Notes under the pieces: model-generated
The model's database searches: none
The model's input: the letters and a program-made list of their open reading frames with translations, nothing else
What the model was told of the DNA's origin: nothing
Assembly (NCBI GenBank): GCA_002291985.1
Contig: DBBB01000135.1
Span: 1-7,758, forward strand
Direction of reading: 5' to 3'
DNA length: 7,758 bases
Source: Firmicutes bacterium UBA995
Lineage (GTDB): Bacteria > Bacillota > Sulfobacillia > UBA995
Part shown: positions 1 to 5,985 of the stretch, in pieces
Layout of the letters: every line of letters starts with the position of its first letter
Position numbering within the stretch: the stretch's first letter is position 1
Program-made: the position numbers and the translations under genes

Positions 1-885
1 CTGGTGGCGGGGCTGGCGGGCATGGCCCGATCGGTCATGTACTATGGGCTCGAAACCGATACCGGCGGGTTGGAGAGCCATCCCGTCAGGGAAATCCGTT
101 ATTGCGCGCGATGCGATGTGCCCCTCGCTTACCAGAACGTGAGCTACGGCCATCTAGGGCACTGGGTCTGCCGGGAGTGCGGGCAGGGTCGACCGGCCGC
201 CCAGGTCAGCGTGTTGTCGGGTGTGTCCGGCAGCATCGACCAGGACGCGCTGCTGACGGTGCGCACTCTCCGCGGCGTCCGGCAACTGCGGCTTCCCCTG
301 CCGGGGGTCTACAATGTATATAACGCCCTGGCGGCAGTGACCTGCGCCGATGTGCTGAACTTGCCCTGGACGGCCATCGAGGAGGGGCTCGGGACCTTCA
401 CCGCCTCCTTCGGCCGCATGGAGCGGCTGACCTTCGACGGCCGGGAACTACTGCTCGTCCTGGTGAAGAATCCTGCCGGGTTCAACGAGGTCATCCGCAC
501 GCTGTTGGCCCGGGGGGACGTCCGTGACCTGCTCATCGCCGTGAACAATCGCTATGCTGACGGCACCGACGTGTCCTGGATATGGGACGTCGATTTCGAG
601 CGCCTGGTAGCCGCCGGTCGCTCGCCGCGGGTGACGGTGGCGGGAACGCGCGCCGAGGCGATGGCGGTGCGGCTCAAATACGCGGGCCTGGACGGGACGG
701 GACTCACCGTCCTTCCCCGGCTCGGTGAGGCTCTGGAGCAGGCGCTCGCACGGACGCCGCCGGGCGGCCGGTTGTGTATCTTGCCGACATACACGGCCAT
801 GCTGGGAATCAGGGAAACGCTTCGCCGCCATGGCCGGGTGGGTCACTACTGGGAGGGGGTTGACAACCGTTTCGAGCAACGGTGA
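1..885 (+). CDS. murT: MurT, lipid II isoglutaminyl synthase ligase subunit (5' partial)
   Basis: This is the C-terminal 294 codons of a Mur-ligase-family protein; the frame is open through base 1, so the start and the N-terminal Walker A ATP site lie upstream. MurT with GatD converts the alpha-carboxyl of D-Glu in the lipid II stem peptide to the amide (D-isoGln), using ATP and ammonia from GatD. The visible part has a CxxC-18-CxxC zinc ribbon (Cys at visible residues 35, 38, 57 and 60) inserted in the central domain, a known MurT hallmark. It then has the C-terminal DUF1727 domain with the KNPAGFNEV motif and YADGTDVSWIWD (Asp 190 and 196), the region of the catalytic Asp in Staphylococcus aureus MurT. 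The usual NDNYADG is NNRYADG here. gatD follows with an overlap, the standard murT-gatD arrangement. Identification is firm; about one third of the protein is missing. Confidence 0.93.
   Translation: MVAGLAGMARSVMYYGLETDTGGLESHPVREIRYCARCDVPLAYQNVSYGHLGHWVCRECGQGRPAAQVSVLSGVSGSIDQDALLTVRTLRGVRQLRLPLPGVYNVYNALAAVTCADVLNLPWTAIEEGLGTFTASFGRMERLTFDGRELLLVLVKNPAGFNEVIRTLLARGDVRDLLIAVNNRYADGTDVSWIWDVDFERLVAAGRSPRVTVAGTRAEAMAVRLKYAGLDGTGLTVLPRLGEALEQALARTPPGGRLCILPTYTAMLGIRETLRRHGRVGHYWEGVDNRFEQR
851..859 (+). promoter_or_regulatory. Candidate ribosome binding site for gatD
   Basis: A purine block containing GGGAGG lies inside the 3' end of murT, only about 3 nt from the TTG at 860. The spacing is short, but no other in-frame start near the conserved GatD N-terminus has a better site. 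The ATG at 830 has only a weak AGGGAAA about 12 nt upstream. A CTG at 902 would match the family N-terminus best but has no well-placed site. Confidence 0.4.
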
Positions 886-1702
886 GACGAGCGTTCGAAA
901 GCTGCGCATCCTTCACCTGTACCCCGAGATCATGAACCTCTATGGCGATCGGGGCAACCTCATCGCCTTGCGAGCGCGCTGCCGGTGGCATGGGATCGAG
1001 CCCATCGTCGAGGAGGCCTGCCTGGATGACCCGGTGGAGTTCACCGACCTCGACCTGGTGGTCATGGGGGGCGGACAGGACCGGGAACAGCGACTGGTGG
1101 CCCGGGATCTCGCCGGCCCGCGGGGATGGCGACTCGGGAACGCGGTGGAAGAGGGGCTTTGTTTGCTGGCGGTATGCGCATCTTACCAGTTGCTGGGTGT
1201 AAGTTACGTGACGGCGGCCGGCGAGACCTTGCCCGGCGCCGGCATCTTTGATTTGACCACCGAGCCGGGTCGGGGCCGGCTGGTCGGCCATGTCGCGGTG
1301 GCGGTGGGGAAAGAGGGTAGGGTGCTGGCCGGGTTCGAGAACCATGGCGGCCGGACCTTCCTGGGACCAGGGGGGAAACCGCTGGGACGGGTGATCCGGG
1401 GATACGGGAACAACGGCTGCGACGGCCAGGAAGGGGCCGTGTACCGGAATGCTTTCGGTACCTACCTGCATGGGCCGGTGTTGCCCGCCAACCCCTGGTT
1501 TGCCGATCATCTGCTCGCGCTCGCTCTCGAGCGCCGGTATGGGACGGCCGGGCTCCGGCCGCTGGACGACTCCCGGGAACGGGCGGCCCATGCGGCCGTG
1601 ATCCGGGAGAGCCTCGTCGATGCCCGACGTCGCAGGCGCGAGCGACGGCGGTCGGATCGGGAGGAGCAGGCGACCTTCCCAGAGAACCAGGAGGCCATAT
1701 GA
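860..1702 (+). CDS. gatD: GatD, lipid II isoglutaminyl synthase glutaminase subunit
   Basis: This is a class I-type (CobB/CobQ-like) glutamine amidotransferase that hydrolyses glutamine and passes ammonia to MurT for amidation of D-Glu in lipid II; it acts in the cytoplasm at the membrane face. The N-terminal LRILHLYPEIMNLYGDRGN, the GGGQDREQ motif, ENHGGRT and GTYLHGP are all family signatures. Counted from the TTG at 860, the nucleophile Cys is residue 106 and the catalytic His residue 204. Counted from the CTG at 902 they are 92 and 190, close to Cys94/His189 of S. aureus GatD, so the first residues may be untranslated. The start is therefore uncertain (ATG 830, TTG 860 or CTG 902). The elbow around Cys reads VCASYQLLG instead of the common CGGYQ. 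The last 30 or so residues form a highly charged Arg-rich tail. It overlaps murT by about 26 nt, and its stop overlaps the trxB start as ATGA, suggesting translational coupling. Confidence 0.92.
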   Translation: MTTVSSNGETSVRKLRILHLYPEIMNLYGDRGNLIALRARCRWHGIEPIVEEACLDDPVEFTDLDLVVMGGGQDREQRLVARDLAGPRGWRLGNAVEEGLCLLAVCASYQLLGVSYVTAAGETLPGAGIFDLTTEPGRGRLVGHVAVAVGKEGRVLAGFENHGGRTFLGPGGKPLGRVIRGYGNNGCDGQEGAVYRNAFGTYLHGPVLPANPWFADHLLALALERRYGTAGLRPLDDSRERAAHAAVIRESLVDARRRRRERRRSDREEQATFPENQEAI

Positions 1703-2616
1703 ACGCGGAAACGAGGAACGTGGTGGTGGTGGGTGGCGGCCCTGCCGGGCTCACCGCATCGATCTACGCGGGCAGGTTCGGCTTGTCGCCCCTCGTGCTC
1801 GAGCCGGGCTTCCCCGGGGGCAAGCTCAGCTTGATCGACCGGATCGAGAACTACCCGGGTTTCCCCGGCGGGATCGCCGGGGCCGAGCTGGCCGAGCGCC
1901 TCGCCGAGCAAGCACGCGAATACGGGGCCCAGTTCCAGGCGGTCGCGGCGGACGCCATCCGCCAGGAGGGTACGCTCATCCAGGTGGCGACCGCCGACGG
2001 GGAGGTGGCGGCCAGGACCCTCATCGTCGCTTCTGGAGCGACACCGCAGCGCCTCGGCGTCCCCGGCGAGCGCGAGTTCCTCGGGCGCGGCGTCTCCTAC
2101 TGCGCGACCTGCGACGGTCCCTTCTTTCGGGATAAGGATATTGCCGTGGTGGGGGGAGGGGACTCGGCGGTGGAGGAGGCGCTTTGCCTCACCCGCTTTG
2201 CCCGCAGCGTGACGGTGATCCATCGGCGCGACCGCCTGCGGGCGTCAGAAGTGCTGCAACGCAGGGCTTTCGCCCATCCCCGTATCGGCTTCCGGTATAG
2301 TGCCGAGGTGATCGCCGTGGAGGGCGGTGACCAGGTGGAGGGCATCAGGCTCAGGGACCAGCAGGGCGAGTCCTTCTTGCCCGCGGGTGGCGTCTTCATC
2401 TACGTGGGCATAACCCCGGTGACCGGATTTCTTGGCGATCAGGTCGATCGGGACGGGCGGGGACACCTGCGGGCATCCGAAAACACGGCAACGTCCCTGC
2501 CCGGCCTGTTTGCCGCCGGCGACGTCCGGGGCAAGCCCCTCCGCCAGGTGGTCACGGCGGTCGCGGACGGGGCGGTGGCAGCCATGGCCGCCGACCGGTA
2601 CCTTACGGGGAACTGA
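1699..2616 (+). CDS. trxB: Thioredoxin reductase (NADPH)
   Basis: A 305-residue FAD-containing pyridine nucleotide-disulfide oxidoreductase that reduces thioredoxin with NADPH in the cytoplasm; the length is normal for bacterial low-Mr TrxB. Domains in order are an FAD-binding Rossmann motif GGGPAG (about residues 12-17), the redox-active CATC (Cys135 and Cys138), and an NADPH-binding GGGDSAVEEA (from residue 152). HRRDRLR (175-181) follows; its arginines contact the 2'-phosphate and argue for NADPH over NADH. The C-terminal FAD motif FAAGDVRGKPLRQVVTA contains Asp275. The ATG has an AGGAGG at 1689-1694 with a 4-nt spacer and overlaps the gatD stop by 4 nt. Thioredoxin follows 27 nt downstream, so the reductase and its substrate are made together. 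Nothing looks damaged. Confidence 0.96.
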   Translation: MNAETRNVVVVGGGPAGLTASIYAGRFGLSPLVLEPGFPGGKLSLIDRIENYPGFPGGIAGAELAERLAEQAREYGAQFQAVAADAIRQEGTLIQVATADGEVAARTLIVASGATPQRLGVPGEREFLGRGVSYCATCDGPFFRDKDIAVVGGGDSAVEEALCLTRFARSVTVIHRRDRLRASEVLQRRAFAHPRIGFRYSAEVIAVEGGDQVEGIRLRDQQGESFLPAGGVFIYVGITPVTGFLGDQVDRDGRGHLRASENTATSLPGLFAAGDVRGKPLRQVVTAVADGAVAAMAADRYLTGN

Positions 2617-2643
2617 GCTTGACTTGAGGGAGGTCCGAGGAAT

Positions 2644-2967
2644 ATGGGCAGTTTACAGGCGGTGACGGATGCGACCTTCGCGGGGGAGGTGCTGGAGGCG
2701 AAAGGGCCGGTGCTGGTGGATTTCTGGGCGCCCTGGTGCCCTCCCTGCCGGATGCTGGCGCCTCAGCTCGAGGCATTCGCGGCCGAGCAAGGCGATCGGA
2801 TCAAGGTCCTGAAACTGAACACCGACGACAACCCGGCCATGTCGCGCAAGTACGGTGTCCAGAGCATTCCGACCATGGTGCTGTTCGAGGACGGCCAGGA
2901 GAAGCAGAGGATCGTCGGGGTGGTCAACCAGGAGGAACTGAAGCGCCGCCTGGGGCTGTCCGGCTGA
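2644..2967 (+). CDS. trxA: Thioredoxin with WCPPC active site
   Basis: A 107-residue single-domain thioredoxin with no signal peptide, so cytoplasmic. It reduces protein disulfides and is recycled by the adjacent TrxB. The redox pair is Cys32 and Cys35, matching E. coli numbering, in FWAPWCPPCRML. The usual WCGPC has Pro in place of Gly at residue 33. The cis-proline loop SIPTMVLF is intact, and the rest of the fold (VLVDFWAPWC near the N-terminus, a GVV-N-EEL helix at the C-terminus) is standard. Upstream are AGGGAGG (2627-2633) and a nearer GAGG (2637-2640). The stop codon overlaps the next start as TGATG, which suggests coupled translation of the HD protein. It is adjacent to trxB and lacks membrane anchors and TlpA/ResA-type inserts, so I call it a true thioredoxin and not an extracytoplasmic relative. 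Confidence 0.94.
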   Translation: MGSLQAVTDATFAGEVLEAKGPVLVDFWAPWCPPCRMLAPQLEAFAAEQGDRIKVLKLNTDDNPAMSRKYGVQSIPTMVLFEDGQEKQRIVGVVNQEELKRRLGLSG

Positions 2968-3671
2968 TGGCTGAACCCGGCGGTCGGCAGGCCAGGCGCG
3001 AGCCGTGCCGGGAACCGGTCACCCTCGAGCTGGTGAAACGCGATCCCGAGGTCGTGGCTTACCTCAACCGGGCCGACGAATTTCTGGTGGTTCTAGGTTT
3101 CACCGAGCACGGACGGCGCCACGCGGGGCTGGTGGGCAGCATCGCGGCGAATGTGCTGACCCACCTGGGCTTCCCCGAACGGGAGGTCGAACTGGGCTCG
3201 ATCGCCGGTTATCTTCACGATATCGGCAACGTGGTCGCGCGGCAGGATCACGAGCAAATAGGAGCGCTGCTGGCCCTCGGGATCCTCAGGCGGCTGGGCA
3301 TGGACCCCGAGGAGACGGCGGCGGTAGTGGGGGCGATCGGCAACCACGGCGACTGTTGCGAGCCGGTGAACAACCTGTCGGCGGCACTGTTCCTTGCCGA
3401 CAAGTCCGACGTTCACCGCTCGCGCGTGCGCAACCCTGACGCCGGCGGCTTCGACATCCATGACCGGGTGAACCACGCCGTGCAACATTCCTTCCTCCGG
3501 GTGGACGGGCGCCGGCGCACGGTGACGCTTGAACTCAAGATCGACAGCCGGGTGGCGTCGGTGATGAACTACTTCGAGATCTTCCTCGGACGGATGTCGC
3601 TTTGCCGGAAGGCGGCCGAGTTCCTGGGATGTCGTTTCGAACTGGCTATCAACGAGCACAGGCTGCTATGA
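2967..3671 (+). CDS. HD-domain metal-dependent phosphohydrolase, substrate unknown
   Basis: A 234-residue protein with a complete set of HD-superfamily residues: His48/His52 (HGRRHA), His84-Asp85 (YLHDIGN), His95 (DHEQIGALLAL), His127 (GNHGD) and Asp145/Asp148 (LADKSD). These positions would bind one or two divalent metals and hydrolyse a phosphate ester. There is no cyclic-nucleotide sensor, RelA/SpoT synthetase, GYP signature or membrane segment, so the substrate (nucleotide, cyclic dinucleotide, alarmone or other) cannot be inferred. The C-terminal 60 residues (NHAVQHSFLRVDG... ELKIDSRVASVMNYFEIFLGRM) look like a family-specific extension. The ATG is chosen because it overlaps the trxA stop (TGATG). 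The conserved region starts around residue 18, and the first residues are Arg/Pro-rich and possibly disordered. It sits last in the murT-gatD-trxB-trxA unit, before a new promoter for secD. Confidence 0.85.
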   Translation: MAEPGGRQARREPCREPVTLELVKRDPEVVAYLNRADEFLVVLGFTEHGRRHAGLVGSIAANVLTHLGFPEREVELGSIAGYLHDIGNVVARQDHEQIGALLALGILRRLGMDPEETAAVVGAIGNHGDCCEPVNNLSAALFLADKSDVHRSRVRNPDAGGFDIHDRVNHAVQHSFLRVDGRRRTVTLELKIDSRVASVMNYFEIFLGRMSLCRKAAEFLGCRFELAINEHRLL

Positions 3672-3685
3672 GGCACAATATACCG

Positions 3686-3713
3686 TGGATCCGGACGGTG
3701 GGTGTGGTATAAT
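3686..3713 (+). promoter_or_regulatory. Candidate extended -10 promoter for secD-secF
   Basis: TATAAT at 3708-3713 is a perfect -10 hexamer and is preceded by TG at 3705-3706, giving the extended form TGnTATAAT. The best -35 match is weak (TGGATC, 3686-3691, 16-nt spacer), as is common for extended -10 promoters. It lies in the 84-nt gap between the HD gene and secD and would give a 5' leader of about 35 nt. No intrinsic terminator is visible between the HD stop and this site, so read-through from the upstream unit is also possible. Confidence 0.6.
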
Positions 3714-3755
3714 CCAGGCAGCTCCTGGTGGCGGATATCGGCGGGAGGGGTAGTT

Positions 3756-5003
3756 ATGGGCGTACGCGCCAAGAGCACGGCGGCACTTCTGGCCCTGATG
3801 GGTATGATGTTCGTTGCGGCATGGTACTTCGGCTTCGAGCGCCCGATCCTGGCGGATATTCCCCAGGGTATGGACCTCCGGGGCGGCGTGTACGTCGTGC
3901 TGGAAGGGGTGGCCACGCCCGAGGAGCCCGTTACCCTGGAGAACATGCGCAAGGCGGTGGAGATCATCCGCTTCCGGGTGGACGAGCTGGGCGTGGGCGA
4001 TACTACCGTCCAGCTCAAGGGAGAGGACCGGATCGTCGTCGGCTTGCCGGGAGTGGGTGACCCGGACAAAGCCCTCGCCGTGATCGGGCGGACGGCGCTG
4101 CTGGAGTTCCTCGATGACGATGCCCTGCGCCTGCGGGAAGCAGGCGGGCCGCACACGGCGATCGTCACGGGAGCTCACCTGGTTGAAGCCAGGGCGGCCA
4201 TCGAGGCCGGCCGCAATGTGGTGCTGCTCTCGCTCAACCCGGAGGGGACCCGGCGCTTCGGCGACGCCACCGCCCGGCTGATCGGACGGCCCATCCACAT
4301 CGTGCTCGATGGAGAGGTCGTGCAGTCTCCCATCGTGCAGGGCCATATCCCCGGCGGCAATGCCGAGATATCGGGCTACGCCACCCTCGAAGAGGCCAAC
4401 GAGGTGGCAATCGTCCTCAACTCCGGCGCGCTGCCCGTGGAACTCAAAGTGCTCGAGACGCGTTCGGTCAGCGCCACCCTCGGCCAGGATTCGGTGGAGA
4501 GGAGCGGCCGGGCCGCCGCCCTGGGCGTGGCCCTGGTAGCCATATACATGGTCCTTTACTATCGAGGCGCCGGGGTTGTCGCCAACGCGATCCTGGTCGT
4601 CTACATACTGATGCTGCTCGGGTTGCTGGCGGCGGTAAACGCCGCCCTCACCTTGCCCGGCATCGCCGGCATCATCCTGTCGGTGGGTATGGCCGTAGAT
4701 GCCCAGGTCATCATCTTCGAACGCATCCGGGAGGAACTGAGGCTGGGCAAGCCGCTGCGCTCGGCGATCGATGCCGGGTTCAACCGGGCGCTGCCCGCAA
4801 TCCTCGACGGCAACGTGACCACGCTGATCGCCGCCGCGGTCCTGTTTTACCTGGGGGCCGACCGGGTCAGGGGCTTTGCCGTCACTCTCTCCCTCGGTAT
4901 CCTGACCAGCATGTTCACGGCGATGTTGCTCACCCGCCAGGTGCTCCGGCTACTGGTGCGGGCGGACCTCGTGCGCGCCACGCGACTCTTCTTCGGTGTT
5001 TGA
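3756..5003 (+). CDS. secD: Protein translocase subunit SecD
   Basis: A 415-residue RND-superfamily membrane protein that, with SecF, uses the proton motive force to help pull preproteins out of SecYEG. One N-terminal transmembrane helix (about residues 8-27) is followed by the signature GMDLRGG (38-44) and a compact extracytoplasmic P1 region. Five more helices run from about residue 250 to the C-terminus. The intramembrane acidic motif VDAQVIIFERIREEL keeps Asp315, equivalent to E. coli D519 and Thermus D340. The usual Asn two residues on is Gln317. The later LDGNVTTLI motif is conserved. The ATG at 3756 is preferred because GGGAGGGG (3743-3750) sits 5 nt before it and the helix follows at once; longer frames from 3702 would read through the promoter. 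The length is normal for clostridial SecD, shorter than the 615-residue E. coli form. secF follows after 22 nt. Confidence 0.95.
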   Translation: MGVRAKSTAALLALMGMMFVAAWYFGFERPILADIPQGMDLRGGVYVVLEGVATPEEPVTLENMRKAVEIIRFRVDELGVGDTTVQLKGEDRIVVGLPGVGDPDKALAVIGRTALLEFLDDDALRLREAGGPHTAIVTGAHLVEARAAIEAGRNVVLLSLNPEGTRRFGDATARLIGRPIHIVLDGEVVQSPIVQGHIPGGNAEISGYATLEEANEVAIVLNSGALPVELKVLETRSVSATLGQDSVERSGRAAALGVALVAIYMVLYYRGAGVVANAILVVYILMLLGLLAAVNAALTLPGIAGIILSVGMAVDAQVIIFERIREELRLGKPLRSAIDAGFNRALPAILDGNVTTLIAAAVLFYLGADRVRGFAVTLSLGILTSMFTAMLLTRQVLRLLVRADLVRATRLFFGV

Positions 5004-5009
5004 GCGGCC

Positions 5010-5016
5010 AGGAGGG
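5010..5016 (+). promoter_or_regulatory. Ribosome binding site fixing the secF start
   Basis: AGGAGGG abuts an ATG at 5017 and lies 9 nt before a second in-frame ATG at 5026. Zero spacing makes the first ATG unlikely, so 5026 is taken as the secF start. Confidence 0.65.
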
Positions 5017-5025
5017 ATGGTAGGC

Positions 5026-5946
5026 ATGTTGACGAGCAGGCAGTTTGACTTCATGGGTACCCGCAAGATCTGGTTTGGCGCCTCGCTGGCGATGATCGCC
5101 GTCTCCCTGATTTCCCTGGCCGTTATAGGGCTCAATCTGGGGATCGATTTCACCGGCGGCATGTTGCTCGACCTCGATTTCGAACAACCGGTCACCCCGG
5201 GCAGCGTGCGAGCGGCGCTCCAACCCTTCGGCCTGGGCGGCGCCATGGTACAGATGGCGGGAGAAGACCCGAGGAGCGTTCTGCTGCGTACGCCGCCCAT
5301 CGACGAGCCCACCCGGGTCCGGATGTTTGCCGGCTTGCGGGAGGACCTGGGCGAGTTTCGCACCGTGTCGGTGGACGCCGTCTCCCCGATCATCGGCCGC
5401 GAGTTGCTGGACGCCTCGCTGCTGGCCCTGGCGGTGGCGGCGATCGGGATGATCGCCTACATTGCCTTGCGCTTCGAGTGGCGGTTCGGGATAACCGGCG
5501 TGCTAGCCTTGCTGCACGATGTGGCGATCGTGCTCGGGGTATCCTCACTTTTGCGCCTCGATGTGTCCGCGCCCTTCGTCGCGGCGGTGCTGACCGTTGT
5601 CGGCTACTCGATCAACGCGACCATAGTCGTGTACGATCGCGTGCGCGAGAACCTCAAGGACCGGCGAAAGGAAGGGCTGCCGGGCGTCGTCAACCGCAGC
5701 ATCCAGCAAAGCCTGACCCGGTGCCTCAACACTTCCGGGACGACCCTGGCCGCCCTGGGGGCCATTTATCTCTTCGGCGGCGCGACCACGCAGGACTTCG
5801 CCCTGGCGCTGATCATCGGCATCGCCGTGGGCACCTACTCGTCGATCTTCCTCTCCGCCTCCCTCTGGTGTTCCTGGCGTGAGCGCGATGAGCGGATCCG
5901 GCAGGCCCGGCGACCGGAAAAGGCGGCGGTCGCCCGGCCGCGCTAG
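5026..5946 (+). CDS. secF: Protein translocase subunit SecF, with the TM4 Asp replaced by Ala
   Basis: A 306-residue integral membrane partner of SecD. TM1 (about residues 15-36) is followed by GIDFTGG (39-45), a short P4 extracytoplasmic domain, and five helices from about residue 130. Family motifs include VSPIIGREL, RFEWRFGITGVLALLHD, VVGYSIN, DRVREN, TRCLNTSGTT and YLFGG. In the GYSxND motif the codon expected to encode Asp is GCG (5617-5619), giving Ala198. This position equals E. coli D213 / Thermus D637, which is implicated in proton coupling. The partner arginine (E. coli R247) is kept as Arg232 with identical 34-residue spacing, so the alignment is secure. The C-terminus is a short basic tail. 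It probably shares the secD transcript; a promoter begins just after the stop. Whether the complex still couples to protons cannot be told from sequence. Confidence 0.95.
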   Translation: MLTSRQFDFMGTRKIWFGASLAMIAVSLISLAVIGLNLGIDFTGGMLLDLDFEQPVTPGSVRAALQPFGLGGAMVQMAGEDPRSVLLRTPPIDEPTRVRMFAGLREDLGEFRTVSVDAVSPIIGRELLDASLLALAVAAIGMIAYIALRFEWRFGITGVLALLHDVAIVLGVSSLLRLDVSAPFVAAVLTVVGYSINATIVVYDRVRENLKDRRKEGLPGVVNRSIQQSLTRCLNTSGTTLAALGAIYLFGGATTQDFALALIIGIAVGTYSSIFLSASLWCSWRERDERIRQARRPEKAAVARPR

Positions 5947-5949
5947 CCG

Positions 5950-5979
5950 TTGCCCGGAGACATGCGTCCGTGATATGAT
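5950..5979 (+). promoter_or_regulatory. Candidate extended -10 promoter upstream of the CDF gene
   Basis: TATGAT at 5974-5979 is preceded by TG at 5971-5972 (TGnTATGAT). An 18-nt spacer separates it from TTGCCC at 5950-5955, which matches TTGACA at four of six positions. It begins 4 nt after the secF stop. Transcription would start near 5986 and run into the GC-rich leader and terminator before the CDF gene. Confidence 0.6.
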
Positions 5980-5985
5980 GCCCCC

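Noticed and set aside
809..1591. A 260-codon open frame on the - strand opposite gatD
   Set aside because: Long antisense frames are expected at this GC content; the + strand gene has full family motifs and the antisense translation resembles no known protein.
2736..2966. An upstream extension of the HD protein through the trxA region
   Set aside because: The reading frame is open only as a shadow of trxA; the ATG at 2967 overlaps the trxA stop and gives a protein that begins near its conserved domain.
3679..3711. Inverted repeat TATACC (3679-3684) and GGTATA (3706-3711) around the secD promoter, as a possible operator
   Set aside because: The arms are only 6 bp with a 21-nt spacer, and one arm is part of the -10 element, so chance is a sufficient explanation without comparative data.
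3702..3755. A GTG start for SecD 18 codons upstream of 3756
   Set aside because: It would overlap the extended -10 promoter and has no good RBS, whereas ATG 3756 has GGGAGGGG at 5-nt spacing and leads straight into TM1.
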